From positions 1-53,829 of the forward strand of contig JAATGP010000024.1 in NCBI GenBank assembly GCA_015654635.1: a stretch of 53,829 nt of DNA, given 5' to 3'. Position 1 is the first letter of the stretch, and the number at the start of each line of letters is the position of its first letter. This document shows positions 9,211 to 18,284 of this stretch, piece by piece. Origin of the DNA: Alphaproteobacteria bacterium. GTDB lineage: Bacteria; Pseudomonadota; Alphaproteobacteria; Micropepsales; Micropepsaceae. Under the pieces are notes generated by a model. It did no database searches, was not told the origin of the DNA, and saw only the letters and a list, made by a program, of their open reading frames with translations. A program made the translations under genes and the position numbers.

Positions 9211-9744
9211 ATGGGGCAACTGGCACGGACGATAGCATTGGTCGGGATGATGGGGGCGGGAAAAAGCTCCATCGGCCGGCGTTTGGCTGCCCGCATGCAC
9301 GTCGGCTTCCACGACGCGGACAGCGAAATCGAATCGGCTGCCGGACGCCCGATCACAGCCATTTTCGGCGCCTATGGCGAGGCCGCTTTCCGCGATTGCG
9401 AAGCCCGGGTCATTTCCCGATTGCTCGATACGCCAGCGCATGTTCTGGCCACCGGTGGCGGCGCCTATATGTCCGACGCGACTCGCAAAAAACTGCGGGA
9501 AAAGGCGACGACGGTTTGGTTGCGCGCGCCCGTGGATGTTCTGTTCGCGCGGGTCAAACGCAAAGGCGAACGCCCTCTGCTGAACACGGACAATCCGCGA
9601 GAAACATTGGAGAGGATTCTGCGCGAGCGTGAACTGACCTATGGCCTTGCCGATATCATCATCGACAGCGAAGACGCCCCCCATGGCGAAACCGTGGAGA
9701 AGCTTATGCTGGAACTCACCGCCAAGGGAGACTGGCAGCCATGA
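9211..9744 (+). CDS. aroK: Shikimate kinase
   Basis: AroK phosphorylates shikimate at O3 using ATP, the fifth step towards chorismate. The 177 residues contain the P-loop GMMGAGKS (12-19), the DADSEIE metal/shikimate segment, the FRDCEARV region, the GGGAY loop and the lid region KGERPLL. The frame extends upstream to 9130, but the ATG at 9211 begins the normal family N-terminus immediately before the P-loop strand. The stop overlaps the aroB start as ATGA, so aroK-aroB are coupled as in most proteobacteria. There is no obvious ribosome-binding sequence; instead a perfect dyad lies directly upstream. Confidence 0.95.
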   Translation: MGQLARTIALVGMMGAGKSSIGRRLAARMHVGFHDADSEIESAAGRPITAIFGAYGEAAFRDCEARVISRLLDTPAHVLATGGGAYMSDATRKKLREKATTVWLRAPVDVLFARVKRKGERPLLNTDNPRETLERILRERELTYGLADIIIDSEDAPHGETVEKLMLELTAKGDWQP

Positions 9745-10832
9745 ATGTCGTTATTCCGGTTTCCCTGGGCACACGCAGCTATGACATTCATGTCGGCCCT
9801 GACCTCATGGCTGAGGCTGGCCGTCTGCTGAAGCCTTTCGCGCACGGACCGGTCCCGGTCGTCACCGACACCAACGTCGCCTTCCTGCATCTCGACCGCT
9901 TTCTGGGCGTGCTCCACGATGCCGGGATCGCGGCAAAGCCGATCATTCTGGATGCCGGTGAAGGCACCAAGAGTTTTGCCTGGCTGGAGCGGCTGATGCC
10001 CCAATTGCTCGCCAGCGGCGTTGATCGCGGCGGCTTGATCGTGGCGCTCGGCGGCGGGGTGATCGGCGATCTGACCGGCTTTGCCGCCGGCATCCTCAAG
10101 CGCGGCGTCGCTTTTGCACAAATTCCGACCACGCTTTTGAGTCAGGTCGATTCCTCGGTCGGCGGCAAGACCGCGATCAATGTGCCGGAAGGCAAAAATC
10201 TGGTCGGCGTCTTCCATCAGCCCAGCATCGTCATCGCCGATACCAATATGCTGGGCACCCTGCCCCGGCGCGAATTGTTGTCCGGCTATGCCGAACTGGT
10301 CAAAACCGCCGCGCTCGGCAACGAAGCCTATTTTTCCTGGCTGGAGGCCCACGCTTCCGACGCGCTCAATGGCAAACCCGAAGCCATCGTCCACGCCGTC
10401 GCCGAAGCTTGCCGCATGAAGGCGGCCATCGTGGCCCGCGATGAGCGCGAAGCGGGCGAGCGGGCTCTGCTCAATCTCGGTCACACCTTCGGCCATGCCC
10501 TCGAAACCGCCACCGGCTTTTCGGATCGCCTGCTGCATGGCGAAGGCGTTGCCATCGGCATGGCGCTGGCGTTCCGGCTTTCCGCCAAACTCGGCCTCTG
10601 CCCGCAGGGCGATGTCGACCGCCTCCTCGCCCACCTGAAGGCGACGGGCCTGCCGTCCGAAATCGCCGATATCCCAGGCGAGCGGCCATCCGCCGAGGTT
10701 CTGATCGCCGCCATGTCCCACGACAAAAAGGCTAAGGACGGCAAGCTTATCTTCGTCTTGGCGCGGGGCATCGGGCAGACCTTTGTCAGCGCGGATGTCC
10801 CGGTGGATGCCGTGCGCGAGGTCTTGGGCTAA
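9741..10832 (+). CDS. aroB: 3-dehydroquinate synthase
   Basis: AroB converts DAHP to 3-dehydroquinate, the second step of the shikimate pathway, using NAD and a divalent metal. The 363 residues show the Rossmann-like N-terminal half with GGGVIGDLTGF and TTLLSQVDSSVGGKTAIN, and the metal-site region with EXXK-type DEREAGERALLNLGHTFGHALE, where the histidines and glutamate hold Zn/Co. Length and motifs are complete. Translation is probably coupled to aroK by a four-base overlap. The next gene starts 43 bases downstream on the same strand, so the transcript may continue into it. Confidence 0.97.
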   Translation: MNVVIPVSLGTRSYDIHVGPDLMAEAGRLLKPFAHGPVPVVTDTNVAFLHLDRFLGVLHDAGIAAKPIILDAGEGTKSFAWLERLMPQLLASGVDRGGLIVALGGGVIGDLTGFAAGILKRGVAFAQIPTTLLSQVDSSVGGKTAINVPEGKNLVGVFHQPSIVIADTNMLGTLPRRELLSGYAELVKTAALGNEAYFSWLEAHASDALNGKPEAIVHAVAEACRMKAAIVARDEREAGERALLNLGHTFGHALETATGFSDRLLHGEGVAIGMALAFRLSAKLGLCPQGDVDRLLAHLKATGLPSEIADIPGERPSAEVLIAAMSHDKKAKDGKLIFVLARGIGQTFVSADVPVDAVREVLG

Positions 10833-10875
10833 AGCGTCCTTTTTGCGCTATGATGGCACCTCAATAGAGGATGCC

Positions 10876-12183
10876 ATGGATACCGTACTGTTATTGACGC
10901 TTGGGGCCGTCGTGCTCTTGCTGGCGTTTTCCGCCTTTTTTGCCGGTTCGGAGACCGCTCTGACCGCCGTTTCTCCGGGCAAGATGCACCAGCTCGAAAT
11001 CGATGGCTCGCGCGCCGCCGCCCGTGTCAACCGCCTGGTCGGCAATCGCGAGCGGCTGATCGGCGCTCTTTTGCTAGGCAACACCTTCGTCAACATTCTG
11101 GCCTCGTCGCTGGCCACGTCCGTCCTGGAACACCGCTACGGCCATAACGCCGTGGTCATTGTCGCCGCCGCGATGACCGCTATCGTGCTGATTTTCGCCG
11201 AGGTGCTGCCCAAGACGCTGGCCATCGCCCGGACGGATAACTTCGCCCTGATTGTGGCGCGCCCCGTCGCCATCGTGGTCTCGGTGCTGGGCCCGATCGT
11301 GGGCACGGTCCAGGCCATTGTCTGGCTGATGCTTCACCTATTCGGCATCCGCGGCGAAAATAAAGGCATCGTTGCCGACGAGGTGCATGACGAAATCCGC
11401 GGCACGGTCTATCTGCGTCACCAGCAAGGCAGTGTGGAACGCGAGAGCCGCGACATGATCTCCGGCGTGCTCGATCTGCGTGAGCTGACCGTCGCCGACG
11501 TCATGACCCACCGCAAAAAAATGACCTCTGTCGATATTGGTCTGCCTGCGGACGATATCGTGCGCGCCGTGCTCGCCTCGCGCCGTTCCCGCGTACCGGT
11601 CTGGCGCGACGAGCCGGAAAACATCATCGGCGTCCTGCGCACCAAGAGCATCATTCGCGCCGCCATGGGCAATGCCGGCGCCTTCAAGGGCCTTGACATG
11701 GCCTCCCTCCTTAGCCCGCCCTGGTTCGTGCCCGAAACCATGGGCGTTGAGGAATTGCTCGATGCATTCCGCGAGCGGCGCTCGCATTTTGCCCTGGTGG
11801 TCGACGAATATGGCGTCATCATGGGGGTGGTGACACGCGAGGATATTCTCGACGAAGTTTTTGGCCGCATCCCGGATGACCACCAATCGCGCCCGCAAGT
11901 CACCGCCCGCCAGCAGCCGGATGGCTCTTATCTGGTCGAAGGCACCACCCCGATCCGCGATCTCAACCGCGAAATGGACTGGAATCTGCCGGACGAAGAA
12001 GCCACCACCGTGGCCGGGCTCGTTATCCACGAAGCCCGCACCATCCCCGAAGTCGGCCAGCGCTTCGCCTTCTACGGCTACAAATTCGAAGTCATGCGCC
12101 GCCAGCGCAACCAGATCACCGTGATCCGCGTCGTGGTGCCCGAAACCGCCAAAGAAAAGGCCGCGGCGGCAGCAGGGAAGTGA
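10876..12183 (+). CDS. CNNM/CBS-domain membrane protein (HlyC/CorC family)
   Basis: The 435-residue protein has the CorB/CNNM layout: a DUF21 membrane domain of about four helices (1-190) with SAFFAGSETALTAVS and an EVLPKTLAI stretch, a pair of CBS domains (about 205-325; VADVMTHRKKM, VPVWRD, HFALVVDEYGVIMGVVT) that bind adenine nucleotides, and a C-terminal CorC_HlyC domain (about 345-425) ending in ITVIRVVV. Family members are implicated in magnesium/cobalt homeostasis; the older name hemolysin is misleading. The ATG at 10876 is chosen over the upstream frame opening because AGAGG lies before it and the membrane domain begins there. It follows aroB by 43 bases, an arrangement often kept in alphaproteobacteria. 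Confidence 0.92.
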   Translation: MDTVLLLTLGAVVLLLAFSAFFAGSETALTAVSPGKMHQLEIDGSRAAARVNRLVGNRERLIGALLLGNTFVNILASSLATSVLEHRYGHNAVVIVAAAMTAIVLIFAEVLPKTLAIARTDNFALIVARPVAIVVSVLGPIVGTVQAIVWLMLHLFGIRGENKGIVADEVHDEIRGTVYLRHQQGSVERESRDMISGVLDLRELTVADVMTHRKKMTSVDIGLPADDIVRAVLASRRSRVPVWRDEPENIIGVLRTKSIIRAAMGNAGAFKGLDMASLLSPPWFVPETMGVEELLDAFRERRSHFALVVDEYGVIMGVVTREDILDEVFGRIPDDHQSRPQVTARQQPDGSYLVEGTTPIRDLNREMDWNLPDEEATTVAGLVIHEARTIPEVGQRFAFYGYKFEVMRRQRNQITVIRVVVPETAKEKAAAAAGK

Positions 12184-12225
12184 GTCTCTGCTTTCACCTT
12201 CTCCTTGCGGGGGGAAAGAGAATCC

Positions 12226-12492
12226 CTATTCCCCTGGCGCCTTGGCTTCGATTTGCAGGGCGTGGATTTGGGTCCGTAGTTCCTCGGCCAGCAAGTCATA
12301 GACCCGGCGCTGGCGTTCGACTCGCGACAGTCCGGCAAAGACCGGTGAGACGATTTTGACCAGAAAATGGGTTTCGCCGCCATGACGATGGCCGGAATGG
12401 CCTTCGTGGCGGGCGCTGTCGTCGGTCACCACAAGCTCGCTGGGGGCAAATGCGGTGCTCAACTTGTCGCGCAAGGTATCGGACATTGTCAT
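12226..12492 (-). CDS. BolA family protein
   Basis: BolA proteins pair with monothiol glutaredoxins to handle iron-sulfur clusters and can act as regulators. This 88-residue version carries the class I BolA signature: RHEGHSGHRHGGETHFLVKIVS, with the histidines that can ligate a [2Fe-2S] cluster, then FAGLSRVERQRRVYDLLAEEL and IHALQIEAKAPGE. The open frame extends to a GTG at 12552, but the family normally begins at MSDTLRDKL; the ATG at 12492 or the one two codons later (12486) fits. A TTGACA lies just upstream of that start, inside the extended frame, which also argues against the long version. Divergent from the J-domain gene, with about 80 bases for both promoters. Confidence 0.92.
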   Translation of the reverse strand: MTMSDTLRDKLSTAFAPSELVVTDDSARHEGHSGHRHGGETHFLVKIVSPVFAGLSRVERQRRVYDLLAEELRTQIHALQIEAKAPGE

Positions 12493-12574
12493 CAAATAGC
12501 CGTGACGGAACGAAATCATGCTGTCAAGCGCTTCGTTTTCTTGTTTTTTCACCGTCGAACCCCATAATCAATCC

Positions 12575-13174
12575 ATGGCGAAATCGGGCTCCTCTTCGCG
12601 GTTTGCCCGTGACATCCGCATCAAACCGGAAGTCAAGCAAACCGTACAAACGCGTCCTTGCGGCATTAAAGGCTGTGAGGCGGAAGCGACCTGCCGCGTG
12701 CCCAGAAGCCGCGACCAGATGGCGAGTTATGTCTGGGTCTGCGTCAAGCACGCCCGCGAGCACAACGAGAAGTGGGATTATTTCAAGGGTATGAGCGATG
12801 CCGACATCGCCCGTTTCCAGGAAGAATCTCTCACCGGGCATCGCCCGACCTGGCCGCTCGGCAAGCGTGCCGCGGGCGTGCCCGGCGGCCATGGCAGCTA
12901 TCACGTCGAAGATGATTTTGCGGTGCTGGGCAAGGATGGCGAGCCCGAAAAGCCCCGCCGCCCCGAGCGCGTGCTGACGGGCTTGCAGCGCCAAGCCTTC
13001 GACATCCTCGACCTGGAGCCGTCGGCAACCTTGATCGAAATCAAAGCGAAGTATAAGGAACTTGTAAAGCGTTTCCACCCTGACGCGAATGGCGGCGACC
13101 GTGGCACGGAAGAGCGTCTGAAGCAGGTTATCAAGGCCTATAGCGTGCTGCGCGCTTCAGGCGTTGTCAGCTGA
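12575..13174 (+). CDS. J-domain (DnaJ-like) protein
   Basis: This 199-residue protein has its J domain at the C-terminus (about 135-195), with YKELVKRFHPDANGGDRG containing the HPD tripeptide needed to stimulate the ATPase of DnaK. The N-terminal part has two CxxxGC/Cxx elements (RPCGIKGCEAEATCRVP, VWVCVKHAREH) that may bind zinc, then a central segment with RFQEESLTGHRPTWPLG. It is not DnaJ itself: there is no G/F region or CXXCXGXG zinc domain. The same gene sits between bolA and cobS in many alphaproteobacteria. The ATG at 12575 begins the conserved N-terminus. cobS begins 43 bases after its stop, so the two may be cotranscribed. Confidence 0.9.
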   Translation: MAKSGSSSRFARDIRIKPEVKQTVQTRPCGIKGCEAEATCRVPRSRDQMASYVWVCVKHAREHNEKWDYFKGMSDADIARFQEESLTGHRPTWPLGKRAAGVPGGHGSYHVEDDFAVLGKDGEPEKPRRPERVLTGLQRQAFDILDLEPSATLIEIKAKYKELVKRFHPDANGGDRGTEERLKQVIKAYSVLRASGVVS

Positions 13175-13217
13175 GAGATCTGCCCAACGCGAGGCGGATT
13201 CAAACCGGATTTGAACC

Positions 13218-14210
13218 ATGAGCATAGAGACTGAGGGTCTCGACCCTGCATTGATGCCCGACATCAAAATCGATGTCAGCTCTACCTTCGCCATTGACGC
13301 CAATATTAAGGTACCGGCCTTTTCGCAGGGCAATTCCTATGTGCCCGATCTCGATCCCGCCTACCGTTTCGACCGGGACACCACCTTGGCGATTCTGGCC
13401 GGCTTTGCCCACAACCGCCGCGTCATGATCCAGGGTTATCACGGCACCGGCAAATCGACTCATATCGAGCAGGTTGCCGCCCGTCTCAAATGGCCCTGCG
13501 TCCGCATCAATCTGGACAGCCATATCAGCCGTATCGATCTGGTCGGCAAAGACGCCATCGTGCTGAAGGACGGCCAGCAGATCACCGAATTCCGCGAAGG
13601 CATCCTGCCTTGGGCGCTGCAGCATCCCGTAGCCCTGGTGTTTGACGAATACGATGCGGGCCGCCCGGATGTGATGTTCGTCATTCAGCGCATCCTGGAA
13701 GTCTCGGGCAAGCTGACGCTGCTCGACCAGAATCGCGTTATCCGCCCGCATCCCGCCTTCCGCCTGTTCTCGACCACCAACACCATTGGTCTGGGCGACA
13801 CCACGGGGCTTTATCACGGCACCCAGCAGATCAATCAGGGCCAGATGGATCGCTGGAGCATCGTCGCAACCCTCAATTACCTGCCGCACGATGCCGAAGT
13901 CCAAATTGTGCTGGCCAAGGTGCCGAATTACGCCACGCCGGATAAGAAGAAAAAGATCGCCTCCATGGTGCGCGTCGCCGATATGACCCGCAACGCTTTC
14001 ATCAATGGCGATTTGTCCACCGTGATGAGTCCGCGTACCGTCATCACATGGGCTGAGAACGCCGAGATTTTCGGCGATATCGGTTTTGCCTTCCGCGTCA
14101 CCTTCCTCAACAAATGCGACGAGCTGGAGCGCGCTACCGTAGCCGAATTCTATCAGCGCGCCTTTGGCGAGGACTTGCCGGAAAGCGCCGCCAAGGTGAT
14201 GGTGGCGTGA
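13218..14210 (+). CDS. cobS: Cobaltochelatase AAA+ subunit CobS
   Basis: CobS is the AAA+ ATPase of the aerobic cobaltochelatase; with CobT it forms a ring that powers CobN to insert cobalt into hydrogenobyrinate a,c-diamide. The 330 residues match the family length. Walker A is GYHGTGKST (73-81), Walker B ends in FDEYD (D143, E144), and the sensor-1 stretch is [14 protein letters not shown]. The [14 protein letters not shown] segment and the C-terminal helical lid are intact. The gene directly precedes cobT. No cobN lies in the window. Confidence 0.96.
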   Translation: MSIETEGLDPALMPDIKIDVSSTFAIDANIKVPAFSQGNSYVPDLDPAYRFDRDTTLAILAGFAHNRRVMIQGYHGTGKSTHIEQVAARLKWPCVRINLDSHISRIDLVGKDAIVLKDGQQITEFREGILPWALQHPVALVFDEYDAGRPDVMFVIQRILEVSGKLTLLDQNRVIRPHPAFRLFSTTNTIGLGDTTGLYHGTQQINQGQMDRWSIVATLNYLPHDAEVQIVLAKVPNYATPDKKKKIASMVRVADMTRNAFINGDLSTVMSPRTVITWAENAEIFGDIGFAFRVTFLNKCDELERATVAEFYQRAFGEDLPESAAKVMVA

Positions 14211-14225
14211 GGACGCCGTGAACAA

Positions 14226-16121
14226 TTGAGCAATTCCGACCACTCTTCCGCCGAAGCCGTCAAACGGGCCGTTTCCGGCGCCTTGCGCGCGCTTGCGGGC
14301 GAGTATGAGGTCGAAGTCACCTACACCACCGAGAGCCAGGGCTGGTGGAGTGCGGTGGCGAAATTCTTTGGCGGTAACGGCCCCAAAAAGGCGCAACTGC
14401 CAGCGCCCTCGCGCACCATCTCCGCCCATGAACTGGCGGTGCTGCGAGGCGCCGCCGATGCCCAGGCGCTGAAGCTTGCCTATCACGACAATGCCATTCA
14501 CCGCCAGTTGCGGCCCAATGCTCCCGAAGCCATCGCCATCTTTGAGGCAGCCGAACAAGCGCGTGTCGAAGCCATCGGCGCCACCGTGATGCAAGGTGTC
14601 GCCAACAATCTTGCCGCCAGCCTGGATCAGCGCTGCACCCAGCGCGGCCTCGGCAAGGTGCGCGAGCAAAAGGATGCGCCGCTCGCCGATGTCCTCGGCC
14701 TCTTGATCCGCGAAAAACTCACCGGCGCCCCGCCGCCGGATTCCGCCAAAGCCGCGGTCGCGCTGTGGCGGGGTACCATCGAAAGCAAAGCTGGCGCCGA
14801 TCTTGATAGCCTGGTGGCGGTGCTGCGCGACCAAAAGGCCTTCGCCAAAGCGACCCGCGCGGTGTTGCGCGATCTCGATATGGGCGACGACGGCAACAAG
14901 GAACAGCCCGAACAAGGCAGCGACGAAAACGACAGCGCCGAGCAAAACCAGGATGGCGCCGAGTCGCAGGAAAGCGAAGGCGATGCCGGCGCCACCGATG
15001 CCGAGTTGCGCCAATCCGAAGGCGAGGAAGGCGAAGCCGCCCCAGCCGAAATGTCCGCCGAAGAAGGCGACATGTCCGACGCCGAAAATCCGGCCGAAGG
15101 CGACCGTCCTTGGCGCCCGGATCTGCCCTATGGCGACAATGATGGCTGGGACTACAAGCCTTATACGACCAAATTCGATGAGGTGGTGGGCGCCACCGAA
15201 CTGTGCGATGCCGAAGAACTGACCCGGCTGCGCAGTTTCCTCGATCAGCAGCTTTTGGCGGCGCAGGGTGTGGTGGCGCGCCTCGCCAACCGTTTGCAGC
15301 GCCTGCTGCAGGCACAGCAGAACCGTTCCTGGGATTTCGATCTTGAAGAAGGCTTGCTCGATACCGCCCGCCTCACCCGCGTCGTCATCGATCCCATGCA
15401 CCCCCTCTCCTTCAAGATGGAGAAAGAGACCGATTTCCGCGATACGATGGTCACGCTCTTGCTCGACAATTCGGGCTCGATGCGTGGCCGCCCCATCATG
15501 GTGGCGGCGATGTGCGCCGATATTCTGGCCCGCACGCTGGAGCGTTGCGCCGTCAAAGTCGAAATCCTCGGCTTCACCACGCGCGCCTGGAAGGGCGGGC
15601 AGAGCCGTGAGAAATGGATCGCCGAGGGCAAGCCGCTTAATCCGGGCCGCCTCAACGATCTGCGCCATGTCGTTTACAAAGGCGCCGACGAGCCCTGGCG
15701 CCGCGCCCGCAAGAATCTCGGCCTGATGATGCGGGAGGGCCTGCTCAAGGAAAACATCGATGGCGAGGCCTTGCTGTGGGCCTATAACCGTCTCGCCGGT
15801 CGACCCGAACAGCGCAAGATCATGATGGTGATTTCGGATGGTGCGCCAGTGGATGATTCTACGCTATCCGTGAACACCGGCAATTATCTCGAGCGTCATT
15901 TCCGCAAAGTGATTGATTTTATCGAGAACAAATCCGAGGTGGAATTGGTCGCCATCGGCATCGGCCACGATGTTACCCGCCATTACGCCCGCGCCGTTAC
16001 CATCGTCGATGCCGAACAGCTCGGCGGCGCCATGACCGATCAGCTTATCGGCCTCTTCGCTGAGGATCGCCGTCCCGCGGGCAGACAGCCGGGTCGCGCG
16101 GCAAGACGCATCCGGCGGTAG
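14226..16121 (+). CDS. cobT: Cobaltochelatase subunit CobT (TTG start)
   Basis: CobT is the MIDAS-containing partner of CobS. The 631 residues have a helical N-terminal domain (1-215), a very acidic linker (about 218-300, rich in E, D, Q, S) and a C-terminal von Willebrand A domain with the metal motif DNSGS at 414-418 and a late [15 protein letters not shown]. The start is TTG at 14226, 15 bases after the cobS stop. A stop codon lies five codons upstream in frame and no ATG or GTG occurs between it and the conserved N-terminus ([17 protein letters not shown]), so TTG is the only reasonable initiator. A weak start may set the CobS:CobT ratio. No frameshift was seen. Confidence 0.95.
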   Translation: MSNSDHSSAEAVKRAVSGALRALAGEYEVEVTYTTESQGWWSAVAKFFGGNGPKKAQLPAPSRTISAHELAVLRGAADAQALKLAYHDNAIHRQLRPNAPEAIAIFEAAEQARVEAIGATVMQGVANNLAASLDQRCTQRGLGKVREQKDAPLADVLGLLIREKLTGAPPPDSAKAAVALWRGTIESKAGADLDSLVAVLRDQKAFAKATRAVLRDLDMGDDGNKEQPEQGSDENDSAEQNQDGAESQESEGDAGATDAELRQSEGEEGEAAPAEMSAEEGDMSDAENPAEGDRPWRPDLPYGDNDGWDYKPYTTKFDEVVGATELCDAEELTRLRSFLDQQLLAAQGVVARLANRLQRLLQAQQNRSWDFDLEEGLLDTARLTRVVIDPMHPLSFKMEKETDFRDTMVTLLLDNSGSMRGRPIMVAAMCADILARTLERCAVKVEILGFTTRAWKGGQSREKWIAEGKPLNPGRLNDLRHVVYKGADEPWRRARKNLGLMMREGLLKENIDGEALLWAYNRLAGRPEQRKIMMVISDGAPVDDSTLSVNTGNYLERHFRKVIDFIENKSEVELVAIGIGHDVTRHYARAVTIVDAEQLGGAMTDQLIGLFAEDRRPAGRQPGRAARRIRR

Positions 16122-16149
16122 TTTCAACAAGACATTCGTCGACCCCACC

Positions 16150-16218
16150 ACTTTCCTCCCTCGCGTCAAAAGCTTTCACCGCCGCACATCTTCAAAAAAG
16201 CGGGAGAGGTGCCGAGCG
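16150..16218 (+). repeat. Dispersed repeat, copy 1 (ACTTTCCTCCCTCGCG type)
   Basis: A 16-base block at 16150-16165 and a second block at 16192-16218 (TCAAAA, AGCGGG, GAGGTGCCGAGCG) recur with nearly the same layout at 28154-28223. The C-rich and G-rich halves can pair (CCTCCC with GGGAGG-like), giving a REP-like hairpin. Confidence 0.7.
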
Positions 16219-16484
16219 TTTGCGAGGCGGAGGGGGGACCGCGAGAGTAGCGAGCATATCAAGCACCTCGCCAAGATCCCGATAGACCTGATCATTCGCG
16301 ATCCGAACCACGCGCCAGCCACGCAATTGCATATACGCATCGCGCCGCTGGGATGCTGGCTGCGAAAAGTGCATCCCTTTTCGCGCCAGCCTCGCAATCG
16401 CGACCACAGAATGACTTCTGCGTCCGTCATGCGTGCCCGCAGCGTTTTGGCGAATGAACGAGCGCGGGTTTCGGCTTCGCGCAT
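16176..16484 (-). pseudogene. DUF559 endonuclease-like gene, internally deleted and frameshifted
   Basis: Two halves of a DUF559 protein are read in two different minus-strand frames. The first frame, from an ATG at 16484, gives ARSFAKTLRARMTDAEVILW, then SRLRGWREKGCTFRSQHP, the normal N-terminal region. The second, which stays open from 16515 to 16192, gives RRDAYMQLRGWRVVRIANDQ, then VYRDLGEVLDMLATL, the normal C-terminal region. The join is near 16350-16385, and the roughly 35-50 residues that should lie between, including the strand with the catalytic Asp/Glu-type residues of this restriction-endonuclease-like fold (IVDF ... EVDGGQH in intact relatives), are absent. The remnant is bracketed by copies of a dispersed repeat. 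I judge it non-functional. Confidence 0.7.
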
Positions 16485-16561
16485 ACACTCCCCCTCCGAC
16501 GCCTGACGGCGCCACCTCCCCCGCTACCCTGTCATTGTGCGACGTCCCGTTCTCGACGCCG

Positions 16562-16631
16562 CAGGGGAGGAAAGAGATTTACCAAATTATCGAGATCAGC
16601 GAAATCTCGGTCATCGCCTTTCCTCCCTGTG
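16562..16631. repeat. Long inverted repeat with nested hairpin
   Basis: A roughly 13-base arm at 16562-16574 (CAGGGGAGGAAAG) has a near-perfect complement at 16618-16631, and inside the loop CGAGAT (16591-16596) pairs with ATCTCG (16604-16609). It lies 170 bases before the esterase gene. The outer arms resemble the C-rich block of the dispersed repeats. Confidence 0.55.
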
Positions 16632-16801
16632 GTGCACCGGGCCGAGAGCCGCACATTGCCCAAATACCAGGGAAGGAAAGATGTTTTCTTCATCGCGACA
16701 CCAACGCCCCCACCCTTGACCGGCGCGAACGCGCGCATGACACTTGCCCGGCTCTCCTCCCGCGGCGTCCTGCCGCCACGTCTTCTCCTCCGGGTGCACC
16801 C

Positions 16802-18262
16802 ATGATCCTTCGTTACGGCAAAGCATTGCTGCTGCTCGCAGCCACATCCTTTTTGGCTGGAACGGCTTCTGCTAGCGAACTCAGTTTTGTCCCCCTGAAA
16901 TCCTCCGGCATTTATGCCGTGGGCGAACAGCTCGGCTGGACCGTCACCCCGGCCCAAGGCATCACGCCGAAAACCACCTACAGCTATTCCATCAAGACCA
17001 ATGGCGCGACCGAGATCGCCAAAGGCTTCTTGGATCTCAGTCATGGCACGGCCCGCATTGCCCTCAGCTTCGATCATCCGACCATGGTTACGGTCACCAT
17101 CGACAAGACCGGCACACCGCCGCCGAGCCAGCCGACTCCCGCCGAGGCCAACAGAATCAATACCGGTCTGAAGGCCGTGCTTGCCAAGAACGACGCCGCC
17201 CTCAAGCCGCTGTTGGACAAATATCCCGATCTTTGCTTGACGCCGGCGCCCTGCGGTGTGATCTGGCCCGATGTCGGCCCCTCGCCGCTGCCGGTACCGC
17301 ATGAGGCGGTGCTGGGCGCCGCCGTCGAACCCACCAAAATCGTGCCGGTCGCGCCGCGTCCAGCCGATTTCGACGCCTTCTGGGCGGGCGAAATCGCCGA
17401 ATTGGCCAACGTGCCGATGCGGCCGATCATGACCGAAATTGCCACCGCCGTTCCCGGCATCAAGCTCTACAAGATGCAGCTCGACAGCCTGAATTCCCAT
17501 GTTCAGGGCTATCTCGCCGTGCCGCTCAAGAAGGGCCCCTATCCGGCGATGGTCGCTTATCAATGGGCAGGCGTGTATCCGCTGATCCCTGGCATTTGCG
17601 CCAATCGCGCTGCCGAGGGCTGGCTTTGCTTCAACGTCTCCTCGCATGACATGCCGCTCGACAGCGCCAACGGCACCCCGAAGAATTACTACGAAATTGG
17701 CAATACCAGCCGCCTGACGAGCTATTACCTCGCCATGTATCTGCGCGACACGCGGGCGCTCGATTGGGTGCGGACGTTGCCGAGCTGGAACAAGAAGACC
17801 CTGGTCGTCACCGGCACCAGCATGGGCGGCCATCAGAGTCTGGTGACCGCGGGCCTCAACCCCGGCAAGGTCACAGCCGTGCTGGTCAACGAGCCTTCCG
17901 GCGGTGATACCAATGCCGAGCTGGGCGGCCGCAAGCCCGCTTATCCCAATTGGCCCGTCAGTGATCCCAGAGTCGCCGCCACCGCGCCCTATTTCGACAC
18001 CGCGAATTTCGCCGCCCACATCACCGCCCCGACCATGGCGGCGGTCGGCTTCATCGACAACACCTGCCCGCCCGCCTCGGTGTTCTCGGCGGTCAATCGC
18101 ATCCCGGCACCGAAGGAGATCATCCCGATGCTCGAGTCCGACCACAACAACTACACGCCGGACAAACAGGCCGCTTGGCTGCAGCGCTCCGAAGAAGTCT
18201 TCGCCACTCTGCTCCATGGCGGCAAATTCGTGCCGGACGAGAGCGTGTCGAAGGGAAAATAG
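16802..18262 (+). CDS. Secreted acetylxylan esterase-like hydrolase (CE7/AXE1 type)
   Basis: The 486-residue protein begins with a signal peptide (MILRYGKALLLLAATSFLAG, cut after TASA), has an N-terminal beta-rich extension to about residue 190, then an AXE1-type alpha/beta-hydrolase domain starting near PRPADFDAFWAGEIAEL. The likely triad is S340 (GTSMGGHQS), D419 (GFIDNTCPPAS) and H448 (ESDHNNY). CE7 enzymes remove acetyl groups from xylo-oligosaccharides or cephalosporins; the exact substrate is not clear here. Compared with stand-alone CE7 enzymes (about 320 residues) this one has an extra N-terminal domain, common in exported versions. The open frame upstream of 16802 runs through repeats and is not used. 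Confidence 0.85.
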   Translation: MILRYGKALLLLAATSFLAGTASASELSFVPLKSSGIYAVGEQLGWTVTPAQGITPKTTYSYSIKTNGATEIAKGFLDLSHGTARIALSFDHPTMVTVTIDKTGTPPPSQPTPAEANRINTGLKAVLAKNDAALKPLLDKYPDLCLTPAPCGVIWPDVGPSPLPVPHEAVLGAAVEPTKIVPVAPRPADFDAFWAGEIAELANVPMRPIMTEIATAVPGIKLYKMQLDSLNSHVQGYLAVPLKKGPYPAMVAYQWAGVYPLIPGICANRAAEGWLCFNVSSHDMPLDSANGTPKNYYEIGNTSRLTSYYLAMYLRDTRALDWVRTLPSWNKKTLVVTGTSMGGHQSLVTAGLNPGKVTAVLVNEPSGGDTNAELGGRKPAYPNWPVSDPRVAATAPYFDTANFAAHITAPTMAAVGFIDNTCPPASVFSAVNRIPAPKEIIPMLESDHNNYTPDKQAAWLQRSEEVFATLLHGGKFVPDESVSKGK

Positions 18263-18266
18263 GGAT

Positions 18267-18284
18267 GGGGGGTTAATACCCCCC
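18267..18284. terminator. G:C hairpin at convergent gene ends
   Basis: Six G, the bases TTAATA, then six C form a perfect 6-bp G:C stem at the meeting point of the esterase and the minus-strand membrane protein; the loop contains the stop codon of the latter. There is no T tract, so if it terminates transcription it is not a classic intrinsic terminator. Confidence 0.4.

Larger units (their letters stand above)
16122..16801. other. 680-base gap: decayed gene and folded repeats
   Basis: Between cobT and the esterase there is no intact gene. The stretch holds a dispersed repeat (16150-16218), a disrupted DUF559 gene on the minus strand, a related C-rich repeat near 16489-16526, and a long inverted repeat at 16562-16631. 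About 170 bases directly before the esterase show nothing clear apart from a weak TTGACC near 16718. Confidence 0.6.

Noticed and set aside
13200..15668. 822-codon open frame on the minus strand
   Set aside because: It is entirely antisense to cobS and cobT, which carry clear family motifs; the length comes from GC-biased third positions.
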